The notes below the pieces were generated by a model, which did not search any database, had not been told where the DNA came from, and worked only from the letters and a program-made list of their open reading frames with translations. DNA of 26,017 bases from contig BLXT01004995.1 of NCBI GenBank assembly GCA_019648995.1, positions 1,455,371 to 1,481,387 of the forward strand, read 5' to 3'. Source of the stretch: Plakobranchus ocellatus. Lineage: Eukaryota > Mollusca > Gastropoda > Plakobranchidae. Made by a program: the position numbers and the translations under genes. Positions 11,661 to 20,751 of this stretch are shown piece by piece (within the stretch, counting starts at the first letter, position 1; every line of letters starts with the position of its first letter).

Positions 11661-12258
11661 CTAAATGAAATTTTATTCCCAACTACCCTTTCTTTTAAAA
11701 TTTACCAGTTTTATTTCCTTTATTCCATAGATTTTGAGGTTACAACTTACTACTAATCTGAACTGGTCTCAAGACCTAATTATGCATCTTGTACAAACTT
11801 TTAAGATTAGGGGTTACTGAAACAAGTAATCAAAAACAACAACCCTTAAGGTTGCGGAAGTCTTTGTGCACTTTACCATATATATAGCAAAACATTTATA
11901 AACCCAAATCCTGGGGATTGTATAAATCATTTTGGATCAGCCAGGATTATTTAAAAGAAAAAAAAAAAAACAATTTGGTAACCTGAAAATATTTTGTCTT
12001 ATCATTGTATTTGGGTTTAAATGACTTTGGCATAACAGCATGTTTTATTGTATTTCCTCGTTTGTTTGGTCAAGCAGCTGTGAACAACTTGGTCATTTCA
12101 AGCTGTTTTTGGGGTCCTCATCAGGCTTAAACCAGCAATATAAGATCACTGCAGTTTTTCAAAGCGATTTCTTGCCATTTCGCCACTAATTTCTTGTAAT
12201 ATAGTTCAGAATTCAAAACATTTAATTTACAATGTAATAAATAGCATTATAAACTTAC
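11661..12258. other. Intron between exons D and E (598 nt)
   Basis: A GT-AG intron on the minus strand. Apart from A/T homopolymers (for example 11959-11971) I see nothing in it. Confidence 0.5.
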
Positions 12259-12318
12259 TTTAGAGGCTCTTTGTTTTATTTCTTCTGGCAATGGGAGATT
12301 TTCTATTTTCTCTGCTAT
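12259..12318 (-). CDS. C8orf76-like gene, exon D (60 nt, phase 0-0)
   Basis: The exon is flanked by a TTTATTTCTCAG acceptor (AG at 12319-12320) and a GTAAGT donor at 12258. It is exactly 20 codons, IAEKIENLPLPEEIKQRASK, and joins exon C in phase 0. The register IAEKIENLPLPEEIKQ resembles human C8orf76 IAEVMGEDIPEKIKDE as I recall it: an isoleucine-alanine-glutamate start, then proline, then E-x-IK. This supports the homology call independently of exons A and B. Strong splice signals on both sides and an open frame make the exon itself likely real. Confidence 0.6.
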
Positions 12319-14748
12319 CTGAGAAATAAACAAACAAAAAATATATTCATTATATAAATAATATTATCCACATAAACAATTATGCAAGTGATAAAGAAAA
12401 AAGTTACCATACTGATATTAGGGTTCCCCCAGTATTTTGGACTTTATGCTGTACAAGAATCAAGGAAATTTTGTCCCAAGAACAGTCCAATAGAGTCATA
12501 ATGCACTTTTGAACATCTCAAAGCAATGATAGTCTGAAACTGCACTCTGTGAGTTTGCAGTGGTGAAAACTGGACCCAGATGTGATAAATTGTCTTAAGA
12601 TGTAAGTGCTTTAAGTTATGAAACAAGCACTTGAAAAAAGAGAGTGAAAAAAACATAAGAAAATCAAATATTTGAAAATATGTGTGGCTGCACAGGAAAA
12701 CCCTTCATATGGGCTCAGATAAAAAAAATTGAGAAAGACATAGTTTCGGAGTCTCCAAACATTCCTGAGCATTTTGCTCTTTATTTGAAGGCTCTATCTT
12801 ATTTAGTTAAAAAATTATAATGTTTTAAAGTCACCAGGTTGAGGAAACACAATTTTGAAGAAATGGCTTTTAAAGTTTTGTGTAGTTTGCAGCTGATAGA
12901 ATAGATGGTCAAATTGGTTTTACAGACATATGGCACACATACGCCTCATCATTGTTCATTCTAACTCACAAATGAGAATCTAAACAAAAATTTTTTATGA
13001 AAATGAGCATTTAACTAAGGAATTTAAAATTTTGGTCCCATCTTATGTCAATGCTTTTCACTGAGTGTTACATCTCTAGAACAAAATTGATCAGATCTAT
13101 TTATATCTACAACGTTTAACTTCGATCTCTAGATCTAAAGTAGATCTATAAATTTAATGATTTTTAGGCTGTCAAAATTACGGTTTTAAGTTAGATCTAG
13201 CTTCCAATACCAATAACAAACAACAACAGAGGTGAACAAGATCTACATCTAGGCTGGAGAGAGAAAAGGAGGTAGAGAAGGAGAGACAATGGATGAAAAC
13301 GGGATACACTGGCACACATACGCCTATGGATTTATATCAAATTTTCAAGACAGAGTGATTTCTTCATTACTTTTGCCTTGTTCATCATCTGCATCATGCT
13401 TTTCATAAAATGAAATCGACATCATCAAAGGGCTATGAGTCGGCTAAGTTTAGGTTTAAAGCAATTGTTGTAATTTGCAATTTTTGAGTCATTCATTGAG
13501 GCTGCAAATGTGGGTTGGTCAAGTTTTGATTGAATGGTGAAGGACTGACCTTTATATTATTTTTAATTGCAATAAACTTAAAACTAATGCTTTCAAAGGT
13601 AAATAATCAATCATATATAAAAAATATCAATGTTTTGAAGAACTTTATCAGACAAGAAACGTAAATTGTTTGCTTAGCTGTCATCGGATTGCGGATTGTA
13701 TACGTGCAAAATTAATTTACTCTATCCAAAAGATGTTTGAATAAGAAAGTAAATCATAGTCTAAAGAATATGGTGATGGATATCTCCCCCTAGATAAAAT
13801 AATTATTTCTTCGATCTCCGTCAAATTAAAACCACTTTTCCTTTATTGAGCCCAATGTTCATTGGATCTAAGCTCAATGAATCCAAGGTTCCCTGTATTA
13901 TGTTGCTCACCAAAAACAATTTTATTATGAGATATTTAGTGGGTATGAACGAGTAGTATTATTTTTCCCTTGCTAGTGGCCTCAGAAAATAATTTTTACT
14001 TAGCTTTATCACAGCCTGAATCTATTCTTAAAAGTTAAAAAGTGAAATGTTTACTCATAAAATATGTTTATTTCCCCGTTCATGGCGTCTTGCTACAACA
14101 TTATAGGTGGGAATTTAGTTTGTGAGGAGAAGGATAACCCCTTCCATGCTTAGAAGACTTAATAAATTTGCCCCAACATAGCGCCGCTCCCAGGTGCCGT
14201 GATTAATCACCTGCCGGTATTTGATCTGACAGCCGCTGGGCCTCTTATCGCGCTTTGCGCTCTGTGCACAGGAATTTTCCTAAAATTGGCTAAAATTTCC
14301 AGCTTTCAATCTGCCCAAAAACGAAGCACAATCAAGTTTAGTATTATTCAAAAGATCATTTTGTCCAAAACAAGACGCACTAAAAATTATACTACTGCCT
14401 CTAAATTCGGCGATTCTATTGCCCTTTTTCCGTGTTATATGTTGATTAAGAAATAAATGTGGTTTTTTACAGAAGATATTGAAATTATCAATTTACTGAA
14501 AACTGTGCTGATTAATTTTATTCATTTTTATATCGGTGATTAGAACACGGTTTTATGTTTTTTGTGTGCAAAGGGCTTTAAGTGCAATTTTTTACTAAGT
14601 TTTATAGAATTTTTTTGTGAGAAGGTTACAGGAAACACTGAACATGGGAGGCCTAATTTTCTATCTAGACACAGTTTCAGATTGTTTTCATCCATATATA
14701 TAATATGAAAAAAAAACCCACTTTCTGAGAACAAAATTCTAAAGCATC
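12319..14748. other. Intron between exons C and D, left part: repeats but no gene
   Basis: The stretch holds scattered GATCTA hexamers (about 13085-13250), a duplicated 16-mer (listed separately), and a short GC-rich patch at 14180-14275 containing the palindrome GTGATTAATCAC. The frame at 14199-14456 has a hydrophobic start but matches nothing known to me. Confidence 0.4.
12931..13325. repeat. 16-bp exact direct repeat bracketing 363 bp
   Basis: TGGCACACATACGCCT occurs at 12931-12946 and again at 13310-13325. The enclosed 363 bp is rich in GATCTA hexamers and ends in a purine-rich patch. The arrangement would fit a target-site duplication around a small insertion, or the remains of a local duplication. 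No element termini are recognisable. Confidence 0.45.
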
Positions 14749-15060
14749 ATGCAACAAGTTTACCACAGCCTTAGTTTTACTGGCAATCACAGTCAAAAGT
14801 ATTTCAAAACAGATGTCCACAAACAACTTATAAGACACATTATGCTACAAACACTTGGATGCAATGACAATAGAATCATAATAGACACCACATTTACACA
14901 TAAAACTAAACTAGACTCCATAAACCTAGCATTTTCCAAGATCCACAATCCAATATCGCACACAAATCCAATCCACACCAACAAACTGACAAACATGCAA
15001 GTCGTAGAACAATACATGAGAAGAGAAAAAAGAAAACATAAAACAAAGAATGAAATAGTA
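14749..15060 (+). pseudogene. Fragment of an uncharacterised repeat-associated protein with YHSxSFxGN motif (copy 2)
   Basis: An intronless plus-strand frame begins MQQVYHSLSFTGNHSQKYFK, with a stop three codons upstream (14740). It continues to FSKIHNPISHTNPIHTNKLT and EQYMRREKRK, and then runs into a (GA)n microsatellite translated as RERERE, so the coding part ends near 15060. The first block matches copy 1 at 10636-10945 (YHSxSFxGNxxQ..FK). The second block corresponds in order to the 'F..iH.l........L......Y' region that I recall downstream of this motif in multi-copy invertebrate proteins. The two copies differ widely, so they are old or separate insertions. No function can be assigned. 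It is antisense to the host gene within intron C-D. Confidence 0.42.
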
Positions 15061-15080
15061 GAAAATAACTCTGTGTGTCT

Positions 15081-15133
15081 GAGAGAAAGAGAGAGAGAAA
15101 GAGAGAGTGAGAGAGAGAGAGAGAGAGAGAGAC
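15081..15133. repeat. (GA)n microsatellite
   Basis: An imperfect GAGAGA tract with AAA and GTGA interruptions. It extends the preceding open frame artificially as Arg-Glu repeats. A looser GA-rich patch follows at 15369-15425. Confidence 0.85.
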
Positions 15134-16422
15134 AGAATTATTCTAATAAACCTAGTTCATAATGACCTCAGTGATCATTAAGACCTATGGTTCAATTATA
15201 ATTGTAAGTAAAATCTAGCGACTATCACATAAAATGTGTAAGATAAAACTTATTTAATGTTCTAAAAAAGTCTTTGAAATTTACCCATGTATGGCTTATC
15301 ACAGGCAATATATAATCTACTTTGAGTTTTGCAAAAAGTATACATGTAGGCCTAGAGCTGACAAAGTGCGAGAGAGAAACTAAGAAAGAGAGACGGAAAG
15401 TGAGACTGAATGAAAGAATGAGTGAATGAACACATATTAACTGTTCATGGCCATCGCTTGCAAAAACTTAGAGAATGTTCAAGAGTCAAGACTATGTTAG
15501 CTGGCTGTGTGTTTAAAAGGATTTTGTGGGGGTCATTGGCACCCTTCGATTGGATATACTAACTTACCTGCAGTGCAAACATATAAACCATACTTTAACC
15601 TGGATTTACTGTCAAACGAAGATACCCCACTTCAAGAGATCAATGTCTTCATAAGGTAGAGACAAATCTCTTCAGTTTCGCCAATTTTTTAAAATCTCCA
15701 ACTGCACATTTTTAATTTATTCAAGTTTTTGTGTAATGATTAAGAATTCATGTCAACGTGACCTATTAAAATTATTCAACCTTAAAAAATTTCTTGCACC
15801 ATCTGTAAAGTTGCATGACCTAAAAATCATTGCATTTTGTTGATAAATATATTTTCTGTCTTTAAACCTTAAATTTCACCTGATACTCCGCACAGATTAA
15901 TAAAAACGACGTGTTAATTGCACTGTTATTGAAATAGCTATAATATTCATTGGGCCTAGCATTCATCCGGGCGGTGTACGGGGTCAGAGTGGTCGGCCCA
16001 GGTCAAACTAAATGGTCGCCGGCAGACAGCCATGCATTGCGTATAATTGAAATAGAGTTCATAAATCAATGTAATTTGCCATGCTGTTTTATTACAATTT
16101 GTGAATGCCAGTTTAATTTATCAATTATGCTCTAACATGGCTTTTTCTTCTTCCTCTTAACAGCCATTTCCAACACAGATATAGCAATTTTTTTTATTTG
16201 CACAGCTCTCTTATCAACACTCTACAATTCCATTTCATATAATGTTAGGTGCTCCTTTTAGTTGCACTATTTTCAGTTATAATGGGCCCGGTTTTTAACT
16301 TGAGTCATTTTAACCTTCTAGATGTTTCTTACAACTGGACCATCCATGCCTTAACCATAATTGGAGCAAACAATATTAAATATCGGCAAATTTTTACAAA
16401 GTTGTTAGTATTGTGTGCTTAC
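15134..16422. other. Intron between exons C and D, right part
   Basis: No gene was recognised. A GC-rich patch at 15953-16025 (for example GGGCGGTGTACGGGGTCAG) stands out from AT-rich surroundings and may be a piece of an old repeat. The frames at 15950-16135 and 16249-16482 show no family signature. Confidence 0.4.
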
Positions 16423-16471
16423 CTCTGTAAGTATCTTTTGATTTCTTGTTTTAATAAGATCACTTGCAGAA
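16423..16471 (-). CDS. C8orf76-like gene, exon C (49 nt)
   Basis: The donor is clear: CTTACAGAG followed by GTAAGC (16422-16417). Two acceptors are possible. Using TTATGAG (AG at 16472-16473) gives a 49-nt exon starting T TCT GCA, which completes the AA left by exon B as AAT, so it is the phase-compatible choice. The alternative AATCAG (16479-16480) gives a 56-nt exon needing phase 1. It would contain an in-frame ATG and would imply either an unseen intermediate exon or an internal start. The peptide is SASDLIKTRNQKILTE. Compared with my recollection of human C8orf76, about 25 residues are missing between exons B and C, so one exon may have been overlooked within 16480-18200, where a TTAA-flanked element now sits. 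The exon is likely; its upstream edge is less certain. Confidence 0.5.
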
Positions 16472-17262
16472 CTCATAACTGATTCAAACAAAAACCTTAA
16501 AAAGTTGAAGAAAAAAGGGAATTATCATAAGAACAAATGAAAAAGGTCAAATGTTCAAACAAGCAAGAACAAAAAATGTAGATCATACATGAAATTGAAT
16601 TTTAAAACAATGTACCGGTACATACCTGGTGCTTGGTTAATATACATTACATTTGTTTTCAAATGGGTAAGCTCTATGGACAAATCAGTCACATCTTAAT
16701 TTTTTTTTAATAAGTGGAAATTATACATCCTTTGAACATACAATGAGACCCTATTTCTGAACTTTATGGTGTTTGTAGATGTTCCTTAAGGAGAGTTTAG
16801 TTTGGCTTAGTTTTTGTATATATGGCAAATCCATAGCAAAGTGATCTCAGGCTTTCAGACCCTCATTCAAGCCAGGGCGCATATGACGGGGCTAAAAATT
16901 TAAGAAGAATCAAGCAATAAAAGCAGCAATCTTAAAAGAAGAAAAGAGGGATATTTTCACTTTAACTCACCGGGCCCTGGTGTCGAACGGTATCGACATG
17001 CTATTTGTAGCGCCCGGGCCCTGATGTCGAGTATGTTCGGCATGGCTTTGCGAATTTTTTAAAGTATGTTACCAACATCATAGAAACTTCCGGTTTTCTC
17101 GGTTGTTTTCGTGAATTTCCGAGCTTTACGATGATACCCGATTTTCCGCGTTTCTCCTATTTTTAGTATTCAAAGTAACGGATTGAAGACGGATACCTCC
17201 GAACCGGTCGATCTCTCATTCTGAACTCGTTTCCAACCCAAACAATAGCGGAATCATAGCTC

Positions 17263-17358
17263 ATTGTGTTTGATACTTTTGAGTTTGCTGAAGAGAGTGA
17301 TGTTGAGCCATATGAGCTGGAATCAGATGATGAAAATGAAAATTATTTCCATTCCTAA
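17263..17358 (+). pseudogene. Acidic N-terminal remnant of a piggyBac-like transposase
   Basis: About 31 codons before TAA read FDTFEFAEESDVEPYELESD then DENENYFHS. Such acidic leaders are usual at the start of piggyBac transposases. There is no ATG in this frame and nothing follows, so it is only a stub retained when the element lost its coding region. Confidence 0.4.
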
Positions 17359-17430
17359 TCGTTTCGAGAATGTTGGTTTTGTTCATTGAAAATTCTTGTC
17401 CCCAAACCTAAGTGCCCATCTGATCTCAAA

Positions 17431-17490
17431 CTCTAGATCTAGATCTAGATTTAGAATCTAGACTAGATCTAGATCTAGAGATTCTAAGAA
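17431..17490. repeat. GATCTA tract 2
   Basis: CTCTAGATCTAGATCTAGAT followed, after a short interruption, by the inverted TAGATCTAGATCTAGAG. The whole segment can fold on itself. It lies inside the TTAA-flanked element. Confidence 0.8.
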
Positions 17491-18201
17491 GTGACAGAGG
17501 TTGAAATTTCTTTCTAGATTGACATTTGAAATTCGAGTGAAAAATCTAGGTCTAGTTACGATAATAAGACAATAAATCGTCATATCGGGTTTCTGTAATT
17601 CTAGATCTACTCTGCTCACACACCAATGACCCATGAAGGTGAATGGTCAAATTAAAGATTTCATGATTCAGAGTGAGATAGATTTAGATTTAGACAAAAG
17701 AAACAGTTTCAATAAAATGATTTTTTATTTTCGGTGACAAAATTTAATTCTAAATGTAATATATTTCTCAGGTTATAGATTTTGTAGATCTGCTTCTTAT
17801 GGGTCTCTACTGCCTGGAAACGCTTTCCAAAAATGGGAAATGCAGGGTATTTTTTAAAAATCGTAAAAAATCAACCACAAAACTAAAAGAAATAAAATCA
17901 ACACATTTGTAGAGCTATGAAATACCAAAACATGCACAGTGGAAATGAAGTTTTTACTACAATTTAGTAAAGCACTAGAATTTTTTTAAAACTGTCTGAA
18001 ATGGCTAGTTTTCAAGAACCGGCGAGCTTTGAAATGACCAGGGCCTGGTGAGTTAAACAGCTTCATCTTGATACAGAAATCGATGAAATGCCACTGAAAA
18101 TTCTGTGATGCCACACAATAATTATCAAAAGAGGAAAGAACAAAACTGGTTGTATGAAGTGAAGAAGAATGGAGCCAGTACCGTTACACATGTTTACTTA
18201 C

Positions 18202-18448
18202 TTTGCACGGTTGTAACATATTACAGCTACTTCAAGGTGTCTCTCAATGCTTCCATCCAAACTACTGCTAATGGGAATTCTGTTCTCTGACACTGTATTG
18301 ACTGTATTTTGCATGTCTTTTTTGTGGGATGGGCTGCAATTTAAATTTTCTGAATATATTAGATGTGACATAGCATCTCCAAGTTGGCACCATGTCTGTG
18401 GAAAGTTTGGTTGCAACAAACAGAGTTTCTGTAAAGACTGCACACATT
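18202..18448 (-). CDS. C8orf76-like gene, exon B (247 nt; TPR-like core)
   Basis: This is the longest exon. It begins after a CACCAG acceptor (18449-18450) with a T-rich tract upstream, and ends GCAAA before a perfect GTAAGT donor at 18201. With the G from exon A it reads open for 82 codons and leaves two bases (AA). The start VQSLQKLCLLQPNFPQTWCQ, followed by LGDAMSHL, has TPR-helix spacing. From memory it aligns with human C8orf76 [20 protein letters not shown]. A low-complexity, polar middle follows, then a second helix LEVAVICYNRAK, comparable with the human LKACASFIRTR segment. The likely role is protein-protein interaction through TPR-type helices; no catalytic motif is seen. A (TA)n microsatellite lies just upstream in the intron. 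Similarity is strongest here, so this exon carries most of the weight for the gene call. Confidence 0.7.
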
Positions 18449-18474
18449 CTGGTGAAATTGAAAAAAGAAAAAAA

Positions 18475-18484
18475 ATATATATAT

Positions 18485-18557
<73 letters not shown>
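18475..18557. repeat. (TA)n microsatellite next to a 3' splice site
   Basis: About 83 bp of almost pure TA, with a single C near 18487. On the minus strand it ends about 26 nt upstream of the AG acceptor of exon B (18450-18449), leaving only an A/T-rich pyrimidine stretch between. Such a long TA run is likely to vary in length. Confidence 0.9.
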
Positions 18558-18559
<2 letters not shown>

Positions 18560-19692
18560 TCTACACAAAGAGAGAGAAAGCAATACAGAAAAGAGCAATT
18601 GTAACTGTGATGCTGAAATGGCTAAATGTACTTTGAAAATAATAGTAAATATGTAGAATTCCAGAAGTCCCACAAAATGAAACCAGTGTTAGATCTAATT
18701 CATTGAAATTAGGAATCAACATACCCAAAATGGAAATGACAAACAAATTCCTGATTTAAGCTATTTTTCATGGCAGAAGGACAATGACCATGAGCAAAGC
18801 TGATAGGTGTCAGGGATAAAAATTGTTTTAAAAAAATAAGATTTTTGCATAATTTGAGGACGAAATTGAAAAAAGAATTTAATAATAATAAACTAACAAG
18901 GTATATATGTTTCAAATATCTTAAATTGTCAAATTGTACAGAATTAATAAGTATAGTAAAATCTTCCTTTGTTCTAGGATTGGAAAGATTTCCAATCATC
19001 CACAAATGTGATATTCCACAATAAAAGAAATCACAAAAACAAGGCAATTTTAGTCAAATGTGGACAAGTTTAAAGCTTATTAAAAAAATAGTTAACCCTT
19101 ACAAAATAATTTTGTTCAATAGCAAAGATACATTTAAACTTCTGGGAAAAATAATGAAAACTAAATACTCTCAGATTTTAATGACAGCCGAGTTTCAGTT
19201 CATAAGCTTCAGTTCCAGCGATGATTTTCAAAATCTAAAGCTATTGATGCAAAGAAAATGTTATTTTTTATATGATTTAGTAGTTTTTATGTTATATGAC
19301 AAATTGGAGAGCAGTTTAACAACAATGGATTTATCTTTTCTCGTGTGCATATTCAGAAGTCTTGTCTTAGGATCTTTTTTTACTGATTAGCATCCTTTAT
19401 TATTTTCTACCAGTCAAACTGACATTAGATAGTTTTAGGACCGGGTTAGACAAAATGTTAGAAAAAGTAATATAAATTACTTTTTCACTTCATTAATTTC
19501 ATTATTCCGGAAACAAACCAGATAGTCACACATGCGTGCACCTATCATTGTCGCCATCTTGCACCTGTAAAAATGTGTTTCAGTTTTGCCTATTTGGATT
19601 ATTTCATTTGTGTGACATTTTAGTGAAGATCTTGAACTAAATTTTCGTCCAAGGGAACTTTCAATCGTAGATCATGGATTTGACTTATCCAT
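18558..19692. other. Intron A-B, left part: no recognised gene
   Basis: Two opposed open frames (18709-19047 minus, 112 codons; 19058-19390 plus, 110 codons) are long for such AT-rich DNA but show no motif that I recognise. They could be pieces of an unknown element. Confidence 0.35.
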
Positions 19693-19828
19693 GGCTTTAC
19701 AAGCCACAGTCCATTGATGGTCACAACCATGGATCAATAAATCTGACTAGCTCTGCTAGTGATATAGACATAGGTTTAAAAGCCACAGTCTGCTGGGGCT
19801 GTCGGTCATAACCATAAATTGATCAATT
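19693..19828 (+). repeat. Two diverged copies of a ~50-bp repeat ahead of the DIRS remnant
   Basis: GGCTTTACAAGCCACAGTCC...GGTCACAACCATGGATCAAT (19693-19739) and GGTTTAAAAGCCACAGTCTG...GGTCATAACCATAAATTGATCAAT (19773-19825) share the core AAGCCACAGTC and the ending GGTCAxAACCAT..GATCAAT. They may be part of the terminal region of the DIRS-like element that starts just downstream. Confidence 0.45.
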
Positions 19829-19927
19829 TCTTCTAAGAAGTCATACGAAACCAAGCTCTGGTTTTGTGGAACCGCAAGTCATATTCAATAGTTAAAAAAG
19901 ATCTAGGCTTAGGCTTAGGATTTTGAA

Positions 19928-19950
19928 AGATCTAGATCTAGAATCTAGAC
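19928..19950. repeat. GATCTA tract 3
   Basis: AGATCTAGATCTAGAATCTAGA, preceded by the related AGATCTAGGCTTAGGCTTAGG, about 50 bp upstream of the first open frame of the DIRS-like element. Confidence 0.7.
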
Positions 19951-20012
19951 TGCGGACCAGTTTCGTAGGTGATAGAAAAATTCCTAGTTTTCCCTAGGCT
20001 CGTTGTCATAGT

Positions 20013-20627
20013 TTGACATTCACGATATTGAACTGGGCCTTATTTACGAAAAGGAAAAATTTGTTCAAAGGTCAGATAGGGTTAGGTCATCAACCCAAAC
20101 ACACGATATTTACTGTGATGATTCACAGACAACTAAAACTGTGCACACTTCTAAAGGGAGAAATGATAGAAGAACAAATAGAACTCCAAGTTCATGAGGA
20201 ATTTGAGATAGATGAGAGCATTCACACTGTTCATAGTCATTGAAATGAAGGAGCTCTAACTCTAAGTTTAGTTTTGCATTCTGCTTTTAAGAATAGGCTG
20301 GCAGATCTAAGAGAAAATGATTATGTTGATATGCCGAGGTCCCGATCTCGGTCAAAGTCTAGCACAATAGAGAGACCCAGATCAAGATCAAAATCGAGAC
20401 ATCAGAGGAAAGATAATTCACACTTGAGAGAGGAAATCAATGAGCTTCAACAAGCTATGAATGAATTAATAAAATCTCAGCAAGAAGCTCTGCAAAGTTC
20501 AAGATCAACATCCAGATCTAGAGAATCTAGGTCCAGATCTAGATCTACCAATGTGGAGAAAAACAAAAGGAAGAGAAAAGATCTCATTCAAGTTTTCAGA
20601 ATTGACTGGACATTTAGTGGCAGTTAA
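20013..20627 (+). pseudogene. Gag-like frame of the DIRS element, RS-rich, one internal TGA
   Basis: A single reading frame spans about 205 codons with only one stop (TGA at 20241-20243). It has no ATG at its apparent start. The second half holds VDMPRSRSRSKSSTIE, a short coiled-coil-like heptad stretch LREEINELQQAMNELIKSQQ, then the RS block SRSTSRSRESRSRSRST and a basic tail KNKRKRK. I do not recognise the first half. Basic, low-complexity first frames with coiled coils are usual for retroelement nucleic-acid-binding proteins, and its place just before RNase H fits Gag. Much of the RS block is written with AGATCT hexamers. The single stop suggests that it is younger or better preserved than the rest of the element. 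Confidence 0.5.
20500..20548 (+). repeat. GATCTA-type tract 4, read as Arg-Ser repeats
   Basis: AGATCAACATCCAGATCTAG, AGAATCTAGG and TCCAGATCTAGATCTACC in succession. In the Gag-like frame this is translated S-R-S-T-S-R-S-R-E-S-R-S-R-S-R-S-T. Confidence 0.75.
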
Positions 20628-20751
20628 TCCTGGAAAAGTATGCTCCTCTATTTTGTAAAAAGCTTTAAATTTTAAGGAATAAACAGCCCTGAAAGGTACA
20701 GGGGAAATTATGAACATAAAATCATAAAATCAGTACCAGATGAAGAGATAG

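Larger units (their letters stand above)
16966..18052 (+). mobile_element. Non-autonomous piggyBac-type element, TTAA-flanked, 15-bp inverted ends
   Basis: The left end reads TTAA (16962-16965) then CTCACCGGGCCCTGG. The right end reads CCAGGGCCTGGTGAG then TTAA (18053-18056). The ends are inverted repeats with one mismatch over 15-16 bp. TTAA target duplication is the hallmark of the piggyBac superfamily. The element is 1087 bp. The 16-mer CGGGCCCTGRTGTCGA occurs twice at the left end (16971-16986 and 17015-17030), a subterminal repeat that could bind a transposase. Inside are a short acidic frame and a GATCTA tract but no transposase core. It lies in intron B-C. A piggyBac origin is inferred from TTAA, the inverted ends and the acidic frame; the ends do not start with the CCC common in the family. 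Confidence 0.75.

Noticed and set aside
14199-14456. 85-codon plus frame with a hydrophobic start as a membrane protein gene
   Set aside because: Alternative start codon, GC-rich patch followed by AT-rich sequence, no family resemblance; more likely part of an old repeat.
15061-15162. Arg-Glu repeat tail as a protein domain
   Set aside because: It is simply the translated (GA)n microsatellite.
16621-16690. Possible extra exon of the host gene on the minus strand with a GTATGT donor
   Set aside because: In the phase required by exon B it meets a stop codon, and the peptide shows no similarity.
18247-18636. Plus-strand frames of 129 and 70 codons
   Set aside because: They are antisense to exon B and are lengthened by translation of the (TA)n repeat as Ile-Tyr.
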